From the NCBI GenBank assembly GCA_947359465.1, contig OX375876.1, positions 82,420,359 to 82,484,358 of the forward strand: a stretch of DNA of 64,000 nucleotides, given 5' to 3'. Below, one piece after another: positions 62,501 through 64,000 of the stretch; positions within the stretch are counted from its first letter, which is position 1, and every line of letters begins with the position of its first letter. Made by a program: the position numbers and the translations under genes. The notes under the pieces were generated by a model. The model worked only from the letters and a program-made list of their open reading frames with translations. It was not told the origin of the DNA and did no database searches. The DNA comes from Metellina segmentata. Taxonomy: Eukaryota > Arthropoda > Arachnida > Araneae > Tetragnathidae.

Positions 62501-63732
62501 GATATTTTACTGGGCTTAACACCATCGTTACGTTTATAAATCATGGCATGACTTCACCAACAAAAAGTAAACAAAGAAAAAAATATATATGTGTATGTGA
62601 CATTGGGGATACTTGATCCCGGAATAATCTCTCCACATATGATGGGGATCGTGTGTCCCCAATGCACATGCACCATGAAAATATTGTTGGAAAAAAACTG
62701 TATTACAAATAAATAGTATTATTTATAAGGTAAGAAAAGGCAGTATGAAATATCATGATATATAACTACTTTAATTATAATTAGTTAAAAATAAAAAACT
62801 TAAACCACTTGCAATAAAAAAAGTTCAAATTCAGGAAATCAAACAATCTTTTCTTATAATAAAAACAAACATGGATGAAAGAAATTTTGTTGCTGGATTT
62901 GTTGACTAAGAATAACTGTACCAGTGTTACAAGTTTACAAGACTTAACTCTTTATTATTATTGTTGTTTTAAACACTAGGGATCAAGTCTCCTTAGGGAT
63001 CAAGTGTCCCCAGTCTCCCCTAATAACTTTTGTAAGTAACAGGGCATGTGCATGTGTAAATTTCATAATCACATTAAAATAACATTAATGGGGAATAGTG
63101 TTACTTTTCTTGCAAGTGAATCACCCTATATAAACTAATACTTTGAATGTATTGATGCTTTTGTTCTTTTAATAAAAAATTTAACTGTACTAATATAACC
63201 TTTTTTGACTGGATTTGTTAAGTCTTATATTTTGCATTACTCCATGGTACTGTTGTGACTAAATATTCATTGGATCATTGGAAAGAGACATAATCTTATT
63301 AAATCAATTGCCAGTAAAATCATGCAGCATCAGTATAAAAGGTCCATAATCTCCTTAATGAATTATTCATTTGAAATATATCTTGCAATGAAATTTTTAA
63401 GAAAATTAAGCACATACTTTATTGAAATGAAAACACTGATTGACGGTACTGCAGTTACCTTCATCAGTGCAGAATTTTTTCAGAAAAGTATTTAGCCACT
63501 TATGCATTTTGGCTTAGTTGACTGTTCTAAAATTTGCAGTTATATTTTATTGCAGAATCGAAAGCAACTTCTAAAAGGCGATGCAACAAAACATTTATTG
63601 ATGTGTGTTCTATGGGTCTTGAAAAGTGTGGATAAGAAAGTACTGCGATCATGGTGGACTGACTGGAAACCTCGTAAACTCCATCAACTATTAGAAGTTA
63701 TGTACATTTGTATATCGTGTTTTGAATACAAG
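17515..63732 (+). CDS. DOCK7: DOCK-C family Rac/Cdc42 exchange factor, 26 exons, 3' end outside window
   Basis: This is a multi-exon gene matching vertebrate DOCK7 and its DOCK6/DOCK8 sisters (Drosophila Zir) along its whole visible length. Family members exchange GDP for GTP on Rac and Cdc42 in the cytoplasm and at membranes, acting on the cytoskeleton. In order: a short N-terminus, the DOCK-C/D N-terminal domain (residues about 46-170), the conserved DTPRGSWA box (about residue 207), a [14 protein letters not shown] block (496-509), the DHR-1/C2-like domain (about 584-765) and helical repeats (about 770-1360). The 26 exons sum to 4,080 nt, exactly 1,360 codons, and all splice phases agree. 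Vertebrate DOCK7 has about 2,100 residues, so the DHR-2 catalytic domain is missing only because the window ends. The ATG at 17,515 is chosen because [12 protein letters not shown] matches the family N-terminus. Invertebrates usually have one gene for the DOCK6/7/8 group, so the symbol stands for the group. Confidence 0.95.
18860..19202 (+). pseudogene. LINE ORF2 C-terminal tail (RNase H end, zinc ribbon-like)
   Basis: In intron 1 of the DOCK gene. It reads [40 protein letters not shown], then [20 protein letters not shown]. The R..SGHL motif and the C-x2-C...H-x4-C end are typical of the last part of arthropod LINE ORF2 proteins, especially in spiders. The frame is intact here, but the rest of the element is missing. 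It ends in CAACAACAACAACA, a simple-repeat tail. Confidence 0.8.
19320..19655 (+). repeat. tRNA-derived SINE, second complete copy
   Basis: In intron 1 and in the same orientation as the gene. The head, body and ACGTTAACTAAAATTAACAT tail match the copy at 9,089-9,424 at roughly 90% by eye, with the B box GGTTCGAATCC intact. A 5-bp insert (TCTAG) duplicates the CCTCTAG region of the head. Confidence 0.9.
19656..21540. other. Rest of intron 1
   Basis: A+T-rich intron sequence. A G+C-richer patch at 19,980-20,300 may be an old repeat. No exon between coding exons 1 and 2 is needed by the protein alignment. Confidence 0.5.
21541..21634 (+). CDS. DOCK7: DOCK7-like exon 2
   Basis: Encodes residues 14-45, including [13 protein letters not shown], which lines up with the EVRKQISGQYSG stretch of vertebrate DOCK7. 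The acceptor is tacttcag and the donor gtaaat. It enters in phase 2 from exon 1 and leaves in phase 0. The exon has no ATG-led reading frame of useful length and was found by protein similarity. Confidence 0.88.
23073..23251 (+). CDS. DOCK7: DOCK7-like exon 3, start of DOCK-C/D N-terminal domain
   Basis: Encodes residues 46-105, beginning [16 protein letters not shown], equivalent to VPLTEAVDPVDLEDYL of DOCK7. It continues with [18 protein letters not shown], matching the family FPPDD..V....RDCRTL pattern. The acceptor is cttttcttccag and the donor a perfect gtaagt. It leaves in phase 2. Confidence 0.95.
23423..23956. mobile_element. hAT-type MITE, 534 bp, in intron 3
   Basis: The ends are CAGGGTGTCAATATTTAAATC and, inverted, CAAGGTGTAAAAAATCATGA. 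The flanks GTAATAAA (23,415-23,422) and GTAATATT (23,957-23,964) share six of eight bases, fitting an 8-bp hAT duplication. A longer relative is at 39,077-40,161. It has no coding frame. Confidence 0.75.
25072..25143 (+). CDS. DOCK7: DOCK7-like exon 4
   Basis: Encodes residues 105-129 with [17 protein letters not shown], equivalent to VRDCIRSYTEDWAIVIRK in DOCK7. The acceptor is tatttcaacag and the donor gtgggc. Split codons at both ends join cleanly to exons 3 and 5. Confidence 0.94.
25246..25435 (+). CDS. DOCK7: DOCK7-like exon 5
   Basis: Encodes residues 129-192, starting RYQHYSSSF and ending EIEDTS. This is a less conserved, charged linker in the family and includes [12 protein letters not shown]. 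It is separated from exon 4 by an intron of only 102 bp, among the shortest in the gene. It leaves in phase 0 at gtacat. Confidence 0.92.
26560..26784 (+). CDS. DOCK7: DOCK7-like exon 6, DTPRGSWA box
   Basis: Encodes residues 193-267. It carries [18 protein letters not shown] and [12 protein letters not shown], near-identical to the [17 protein letters not shown]...LLDRTPNE block that marks DOCK6/7/8 proteins. The acceptor is ctactatag and the donor gttaga. If unspliced, the frame would run to a stop at 26,799. Confidence 0.96.
27624..27863. mobile_element. Tigger/pogo-type MITE, 240 bp, in intron 6
   Basis: The inverted ends CAGTAATACCCCAAAGTTA and, from the right, CAGTTATACCCCAACTTA are flanked by TA on both sides (27,622-27,623 and 27,864-27,865). 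CAGT.ATACCCC ends with a TA duplication are typical of pogo/Tigger-type elements. No transposase is present. Confidence 0.8.
28205..28290 (+). CDS. DOCK7: DOCK7-like exon 7
   Basis: Encodes residues 268-296 with [20 protein letters not shown] and then LIVKCLAL. It matches the DOCK7 stretch ending [20 protein letters not shown]. The acceptor is attttatag and the donor gtatgc. It leaves in phase 2. Confidence 0.95.
28365..28830. repeat. Probable hAT-related repeat fragment in intron 7
   Basis: The right edge, read in reverse, is ACAGGGTACAAAAATTATGA, close to the ends of the hAT MITEs in introns 3 and 9. No matching left end was found. Confidence 0.35.
29165..29517 (-). repeat. Interspersed CTAGC-type repeat, short copy
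   Basis: It matches 54,935-55,285 along its length: GTTTGACCAATCCACACCAA, TCAGACCAATCTG, GCAATAAATGGACATGGACA. It ends GGTTATTCAGCTAG. Read in reverse it starts CTAGCTGAATAACCAGGCAT. Intron 7, opposite to the gene. Confidence 0.75.
29925..29991 (+). CDS. DOCK7: DOCK7-like exon 8
   Basis: This small exon encodes residues 296-318, [20 protein letters not shown], equivalent to EIEIEPIFASLALYDVKEK of DOCK7. The acceptor is tattttcag and the donor gtaatt. Confidence 0.95.
30125..32791. mobile_element. PIF/Harbinger-type element, 2.67 kb, in intron 8
   Basis: Inverted ends of about 50 bp: GGACTGGTGCACACATCCGG on the left and, reversed, GGCCCGGTGCACACATTCCA on the right. Both then read into a (A/C)(T/A)GCGGCGC(C/T)GCTGC core. 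Flanks are TTA (left) and TAA (right), compatible with the 3-bp site of PIF/Harbinger but not identical. A second copy of GTGGTGCACACATCCGTTAT occurs inside the left part at 30,365. No transposase was recognised. A SINE relative sits inside. Confidence 0.7.
31250..31500 (-). repeat. SINE relative with a different middle, inside the Harbinger-type element
   Basis: In reverse it contains GGTGCACCTTAAAGGTGCAAC at one end and CGTCATCTGACCGTGGTTC at the other. Both are parts of the SINE body at 9,089-9,424. The sequence between is unrelated to the other copies. Confidence 0.55.
33045..33194 (+). CDS. DOCK7: DOCK7-like exon 9
   Basis: Encodes residues 319-368: [18 protein letters not shown], then [20 protein letters not shown]. 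The NFYFDLNSE and [20 protein letters not shown] motifs of DOCK7 align. The acceptor is ttgctag and the donor gtaaaa. The following intron is 8.5 kb and full of transposons. Confidence 0.96.
33563..35225 (+). pseudogene. Tc1-like transposon, decayed and split, in intron 9
   Basis: The left inverted end TACACTGGTGTTCAAAATTA follows a TA. The transposase start [20 protein letters not shown] is at about 33,880-33,940. After the inserted MITE the frame continues with [20 protein letters not shown] (34,530) and later [20 protein letters not shown] (about 34,900). It then gives [20 protein letters not shown], carrying the second catalytic aspartate pair. [16 protein letters not shown] sequence is at 35,165-35,195. 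The right end is missing and stops are frequent. Confidence 0.88.
33984..34491. mobile_element. piggyBac-type MITE, 508 bp, inside the Tc1-like element
   Basis: Both ends read CCCTTCTTTGCAT inward (13 identical bases, then partial agreement). Each is flanked by TTAA (33,980-33,983 and 34,492-34,495). TTAA plus CCC-starting ends is the piggyBac signature. Excising it with one TTAA left behind rejoins the Tc1-like transposase region. Confidence 0.88.
35750..36780 (-). pseudogene. hAT transposase remnant (ZBED/GTF2IRD2-like)
   Basis: The longest clean frame (36,308-36,586) reads [20 protein letters not shown] and [20 protein letters not shown], then [30 protein letters not shown] is the catalytic-core start of this hAT group. 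Downstream, after stops, [15 protein letters not shown] and [14 protein letters not shown] (about 35,905-36,045) match the family order. It is damaged by stops and a missing BED finger. Confidence 0.88.
36842..37694. mobile_element. Non-autonomous hAT-like repeat nested in the hAT element
   Basis: The edges CAGAGTTCCCACG and, reversed, CATGGTTCCCACAC are imperfect inverted ends. Next to both are variants of CCTTGAAAAGTCCTTGAA repeated several times (36,855-36,950 and 37,612-37,670), typical hAT subterminal repeats. I could not find a clear 8-bp duplication. Confidence 0.6.
38748..40930 (+). pseudogene. Transposon-associated gene of an unnamed family, split in two
   Basis: The 5' part (38,748-39,030) starts [20 protein letters not shown] and continues [19 protein letters not shown]. 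The 3' part (40,610-40,930) reads [20 protein letters not shown] and [20 protein letters not shown], then DTSEEQGE and, past a stop, DHYQGR. I recognise both as the start and end of a repeated arthropod protein family linked with DNA transposons, but cannot name the superfamily. A hAT MITE (39,077-40,161) sits between them, and part of the middle is gone. Confidence 0.65.
39077..40161. mobile_element. hAT-type MITE, long copy (1.09 kb), in intron 9
   Basis: The ends CAGGGTGTCAAGATTTAAATC and, reversed, CAGAGTGTGAAAAAATCATA. Positions 39,077-39,330 match 23,423-23,690 closely, including ACTAAGTAAATACACCCTAGG and TTCTGCACTCATGG. It is twice as long as the intron 3 copy, with extra internal sequence and a block of repeated AATCAGATTTAAA words (40,020-40,120). 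Confidence 0.7.
41310..41355. repeat. Perfect 14-bp stem with 18-bp loop
   Basis: CAATTACACAGCTC at 41,310-41,323 and its exact reverse complement at 41,342-41,355. The word CAATTACACA also occurs just upstream (41,287). Intron 9. Confidence 0.9.
41733..41795 (+). CDS. DOCK7: DOCK7-like exon 10
   Basis: Encodes residues 369-389, [20 protein letters not shown], which aligns with LEKVLQQGDIGECAEPYM of DOCK7. The acceptor is gtttttgcag and the donor gtaaat. It is phase 0 at both ends. Confidence 0.95.
41796..42598. other. Intron 10, nothing recognised
   Basis: A+T-rich intron sequence with no repeat boundary or hidden exon that the protein alignment would require. Confidence 0.5.
42599..42767 (+). 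CDS. DOCK7: DOCK7-like exon 11
   Basis: Encodes residues 390-446 with [20 protein letters not shown], almost the same as [18 protein letters not shown] of DOCK7. A serine-rich variable tail follows ([13 protein letters not shown]). The acceptor is aaattgtag and the donor gtaaaa. It leaves in phase 1. Confidence 0.96.
43285..43560 (+). pseudogene. LINE ORF2 tail fragment (RNase H end), copy 1
   Basis: In intron 11. [20 protein letters not shown] then [17 protein letters not shown] shows the C-x2-C...H-x4-C ending common in spider LINEs. A degraded [17 protein letters not shown] start precedes it. It ends ATCTGACTCGGAAATG, as does copy 2 on the other strand near 57,800. Confidence 0.75.
44049..44239 (+). 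CDS. DOCK7: DOCK7-like exon 12
   Basis: Encodes residues 446-509. It contains a basic, serine/threonine-rich piece ([19 protein letters not shown]), then [16 protein letters not shown], matching TSFRPATLTVTNFFKQ of DOCK7. The RHSWSS stretch looks like a possible phosphorylation site, but that is inference only. The acceptor is ttttgtgtag and the donor gtattt. Confidence 0.95.
44340..44433 (+). CDS. DOCK7: DOCK7-like exon 13
   Basis: Encodes residues 510-541, [20 protein letters not shown] then [12 protein letters not shown]. It aligns with [30 protein letters not shown] in DOCK7. It lies only 100 bp after exon 12 and leaves in phase 1. Confidence 0.96.
44989..45269 (+). CDS. DOCK7: DOCK7-like exon 14, DHR-1 start
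   Basis: Encodes residues 541-634. A conserved lead-in ([19 protein letters not shown]) is followed by the first strands of the DHR-1/C2-like domain: [20 protein letters not shown] and [21 protein letters not shown]-1 binds phospholipids in DOCK proteins. The block aligns without gaps with RDVYVPNTTYRNLLYIYP and FANRQGSARNITVKVQFM. Confidence 0.97.
45270..46432. other. Intron 14, nothing recognised
   Basis: A+T-rich sequence between two DHR-1 exons. I see no transposon ends or coding pieces. Confidence 0.5.
46433..46503 (+). CDS. DOCK7: DOCK7-like exon 15, DHR-1
   Basis: Encodes residues 635-658, [20 protein letters not shown] then YHS. It matches [23 protein letters not shown] of DOCK7. 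The acceptor is tttaatttacag and the donor gtgggt. It leaves in phase 2. Confidence 0.95.
47076..47217 (+). CDS. DOCK7: DOCK7-like exon 16, DHR-1
   Basis: Encodes residues 658-705: [14 protein letters not shown], then [16 protein letters not shown] and ETPIGYS. These match [30 protein letters not shown] and ETPVGYT, the core of the DHR-1 fold. The donor is gttagt. The next intron carries a dead mariner and a hAT-like element. Confidence 0.97.
47325..48440 (-). pseudogene. Decayed mariner transposon in intron 16
   Basis: On the - strand the pieces follow a mariner transposase: [20 protein letters not shown] then [20 protein letters not shown] (48,270-48,370). Next come [20 protein letters not shown], with GNEKC where GDETW is expected, and [22 protein letters not shown] and HKEFVPV are near 47,780. 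The end reads [16 protein letters not shown] (about 47,330-47,390). The catalytic aspartate in GDE is N and many stops are present, so it is dead. Confidence 0.82.
48545..50515 (+). repeat. Interspersed CTAGC-type repeat interrupted by a hAT-like element
   Basis: It starts GGCTAGCCCGGCGTTGCCTG (48,556) and resumes after the insertion with GGTGTAAAATTTTCTGCAGA (49,972). It ends with TGCAGACAAACACTTCC (50,483-50,499). The same start, middle and end are seen at 56,693-57,450. Confidence 0.75.
48580..49943 (+). pseudogene. hAT-like element with broken transposase C-terminus
   Basis: The ends GGGGTTCGTACGCC and, reversed, CAGGGTTCATACTC are bordered by a shared TGTGAT. CTCCTGAAAAACTCCTGAAT words repeat near both ends. 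Inside, [13 protein letters not shown] and [11 protein letters not shown] are followed in another frame by [40 protein letters not shown] and a lysine-rich coiled tail (49,430-49,560). The SHGQA.VERGFS motif marks the C-terminal hAT dimerisation region of a widespread animal family. Confidence 0.8.
50572..50673 (+). CDS. DOCK7: DOCK7-like exon 17, DHR-1
   Basis: Encodes residues 706-739, [19 protein letters not shown] then [15 protein letters not shown]. It aligns with [33 protein letters not shown]. An upstream frame opens earlier in the intron, but the acceptor ttttatttcag fixes the start by homology. Confidence 0.95.
51031..51117 (+). CDS. DOCK7: DOCK7-like exon 18, end of DHR-1
   Basis: Encodes residues 740-768, [20 protein letters not shown] then HAVSSVFPQ. 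The [20 protein letters not shown] block of DOCK7 aligns and closes the DHR-1 region. The acceptor is ttccctttag and the donor gtaaga. Confidence 0.95.
51118..52096. other. Intron 18, nothing recognised
   Basis: A+T-rich intron sequence without identifiable mobile element or gene. Confidence 0.5.
52097..52378 (+). CDS. DOCK7: DOCK7-like exon 19, start of helical region
   Basis: Encodes residues 769-862. It includes [51 protein letters not shown] and [15 protein letters not shown]. The [31 protein letters not shown] segment of DOCK7 aligns. This begins the long all-helical part between DHR-1 and DHR-2. The donor is a perfect gtaagt. Confidence 0.96.
52746..52925 (+). CDS. DOCK7: DOCK7-like exon 20
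   Basis: Encodes residues 863-922. [20 protein letters not shown] aligns with [21 protein letters not shown] of DOCK7. A variable serine/glycine-rich piece follows. The acceptor is tatgtttcag and the donor gttagt. Confidence 0.95.
52985..53225 (+). repeat. Possible solo LTR in intron 20
   Basis: A G+C-richer block begins near TGTTGGCGATCAATTTAGG and ends GGAAGGGAAGAACA, with AATAAA near its end (53,173). TGT...ACA edges and an internal poly-A signal fit an LTR, but no target duplication was found. Confidence 0.35.
53484..53852 (+). CDS. DOCK7: DOCK7-like exon 21 (largest exon seen)
   Basis: Encodes residues 923-1045. [20 protein letters not shown] and RGLDRTASM correspond to SRSLSNSNPDI..SPDDEV and [25 protein letters not shown] and [17 protein letters not shown] match LFHEELALQWVVCSG and QAWFFFELMVKSMVHHL. 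The insert seen in vertebrates after GLDRSNS is much shorter here. The donor is gtgaga. Confidence 0.96.
54025..54171 (+). CDS. DOCK7: DOCK7-like exon 22
   Basis: Encodes residues 1046-1094. It contains [20 protein letters not shown] and YVFCLIK, aligning with [27 protein letters not shown] of DOCK7. The acceptor is the short-tract ttattcaag and the donor gttagt. Confidence 0.95.
54458..54780 (+). CDS. DOCK7: DOCK7-like exon 23
   Basis: Encodes residues 1095-1202. It has [20 protein letters not shown], then a proline/serine-rich stretch ([20 protein letters not shown]), then [20 protein letters not shown]. Vertebrate DOCK7 has [21 protein letters not shown], a similar PPASPSPSVSSATSQSS spacer and [20 protein letters not shown]. 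It leaves in phase 2 at gtaatt. Confidence 0.96.
54935..55285 (-). repeat. Interspersed CTAGC-type repeat, short copy
   Basis: It matches 29,165-29,517 over 350 bp and ends CGAGCAATGCCAGGTTATTC. In reverse it begins AGCTGAATAACCTGGCATTG. It lies in intron 23, antisense to the gene. Confidence 0.75.
55286..56304. other. Rest of intron 23
   Basis: No recognisable coding piece or element ends after the CTAGC-type repeat. Confidence 0.45.
56305..56486 (+). CDS. DOCK7: DOCK7-like exon 24
   Basis: Encodes residues 1202-1263. [19 protein letters not shown] and [20 protein letters not shown] match KVINMVHNLLSSHDSDPRY and [20 protein letters not shown] of DOCK7. The acceptor is ttttattag and the donor gtaagt. 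Confidence 0.96.
56693..57450 (+). repeat. Interspersed CTAGC-type repeat, 0.76 kb copy
   Basis: It runs from CTAGCAGACCAGCACGGCAT to TTCTTTATATAACAGTATAGA. An internal segment (GGTGTAACATTTTATGCAGA, 56,827) occurs again at 57,029 (GGCGTAAATTTTCTGCAGA), so the copy carries an internal duplication. Intron 24. Confidence 0.75.
57734..57798. repeat. Hairpin at the 3' edge of a LINE fragment
   Basis: CAACAATAAGAT and AAAGCAGTCAT (left) face their exact reverse complements (right) around ACATTAG. There is a small internal mismatch of unequal length between the two stem parts. Confidence 0.9.
57785..58065 (-). pseudogene. LINE ORF2 tail fragment (RNase H end), copy 2
   Basis: The reverse complement aligns with 43,300-43,560: AGACTGAGAACACAATATTT, GTTGAGCTCACAACTCCTCA, TTCACCTGCCC and ATCTGACTCAGAAATG. 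Several in-frame stops are present. Intron 24, opposite strand to copy 1. Confidence 0.75.
58310..58399. repeat. 21-23 bp minisatellite, 4 units
   Basis: Units of the form TATTATTACTTATTATTTACTCA, the second shortened by 2 bp. They lie about 110 bp upstream of exon 25. Confidence 0.9.
58506..58621 (+). CDS. DOCK7: DOCK7-like exon 25 (variable linker)
   Basis: Encodes residues 1263-1301, including [20 protein letters not shown]. This corresponds to the poorly conserved MISQTVAMAIAGTSVPQ region of DOCK7. The support is the acceptor ctatttcag, the donor gtatgc, agreeing phases on both sides and the ISQ/A..I..S.IP pattern. Confidence 0.88.
59404..59991 (-). pseudogene. Tigger-type transposase C-terminal fragment in intron 25
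   Basis: An open - strand frame of 195 codons. From about 59,880 it reads [33 protein letters not shown], then [19 protein letters not shown] and [19 protein letters not shown]. An acidic DI.ELL...LSEDEI region followed by a helical pair is the usual C-terminus of Tigger/jerky (CENP-B related) proteins. The DDE catalytic part is missing, so it cannot transpose. The first 35 residues of the frame are probably not protein-coding. Confidence 0.6.
60959..63023 (-). mobile_element. pogo-like DNA transposon, 2.07 kb, in intron 25
   Basis: Both ends read TTAGGGGAGACTGGGGA inward and are flanked by TA (60,957-60,958 and 63,024-63,025). The words ACTTGATCCC and GGGGACAC recur near both ends. A - strand frame (62,201-62,497) has [13 protein letters not shown] and [20 protein letters not shown], then in another frame EKRRMCG. 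This resembles the N-terminal DNA-binding part of pogo/Tigger transposases. The catalytic part is not recognisable. Confidence 0.85.
61741..61995. mobile_element. 255-bp TA-flanked MITE nested in the pogo-like element
   Basis: The ends TCGCACCCCGGCAAAAAAGT and, reversed, TCGCACCCCAACAAGAAAAG are each flanked by TA (61,739-61,740 and 61,996-61,997). It is short and non-coding, so probably a Tc1/mariner-type MITE. Confidence 0.85.
63556..63732 (+). CDS. DOCK7: DOCK7-like exon 26 (last in window)
   Basis: Encodes residues 1302-1360. [18 protein letters not shown] and [18 protein letters not shown] match SLLICLLWVLKNADETVL and [21 protein letters not shown] of DOCK7. The acceptor is ttattgcag and the donor gtaagt, phase 0. 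The next exons (rest of the helical region and DHR-2) are beyond position 64,000. Confidence 0.96.
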
Positions 63733-64000
63733 GTAAGTTGGAAATTGGGAATATATATTACTTTAATTTGTAAGTCATTCATAATATTTTGTTTTGATAT
63801 GAAGCTTTTAGCTTACTATTTAATTTTGTTGTCTGAACCAATTAAAAAAAGGTTATTTGTCGACCTCATTTTGCAATAAATATTGGCAAGCGGAATGAGA
63901 CCAAATGCTTCATTTAAGATACCCAAAAGATGACAAAAATCCAAATAATTATTTATACAATATTCTTTAAAAATTCACATGCAAAAGAATTAACATAAAG
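63733..64000. other. Start of intron 26, cut by window end
   Basis: It begins with the donor gtaagt of exon 26. The frame that reads on into it (to 63,879) is intron sequence. Confidence 0.85.

Noticed and set aside
63733..63879. Extension of exon 26 beyond EYK
   Set aside because: The homologous protein continues GKK after EYK, while this frame reads VSWKLGIY. A perfect gtaagt donor marks the exon end.

Overview
The window is about 70% A+T eukaryotic DNA, very rich in transposable elements. It carries the 5' two thirds of one large, intron-rich gene on the + strand. That gene is recognisable as a DOCK-C subfamily guanine nucleotide exchange factor, the DOCK6/7/8 type called Zir in Drosophila. 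The gene is metazoan. The transposon protein fragments around it (Tc1-like, jockey-like ORF1, RNase H tails, hAT) are of kinds common in spider genomes, so I infer an arachnid, probably a spider. The species cannot be named from this sequence.

Layout. Positions 1-17,100 hold no host gene that I can support. They contain a decayed Tc1-like transposon cut off by a TA microsatellite, a long interspersed repeat with a 20-bp minisatellite, a jockey-type ORF1 split by a MITE, a TTAA-flanked element, a Copia fragment, a tRNA-derived SINE cluster, a decayed LINE reverse transcriptase/RNase H piece and a CR1-like reverse transcriptase on the - strand. Around 17,140-17,290 lies a promoter-like segment with an NRF1-type palindrome. 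It is repeated in inverted orientation at about 9,606-9,771.

The DOCK gene starts with a 14-residue coding exon at 17,515. I traced 26 coding exons to 63,732. All junctions are GT-AG, all phases agree, and together they give 4,080 nt, exactly 1,360 codons with no internal stop. The N-terminal DOCK-C/D domain (exons 3-5), the DHR-1/C2-like domain (exons 14-18) and much of the helical middle are present. The catalytic DHR-2 domain must lie beyond the window, because the reading frame is still open at the donor site after exon 26.

The introns are packed with mobile DNA: SINEs, RNase H tails of LINEs, hAT, mariner, Tc1, pogo/Tigger and PIF/Harbinger-type elements and MITEs, several nested inside one another. 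Intron 9 (8.5 kb) holds a Tc1-like element split by a TTAA MITE, a 3-kb hAT element containing a second repeat, and an unnamed transposon split by a hAT MITE. Intron 25 (4.9 kb) holds a Tigger-like fragment and a 2-kb pogo-like element with a MITE inside. I see no new multi-gene system. The most interesting signals are the inverted promoter duplication and the nested MITEs with intact ends.
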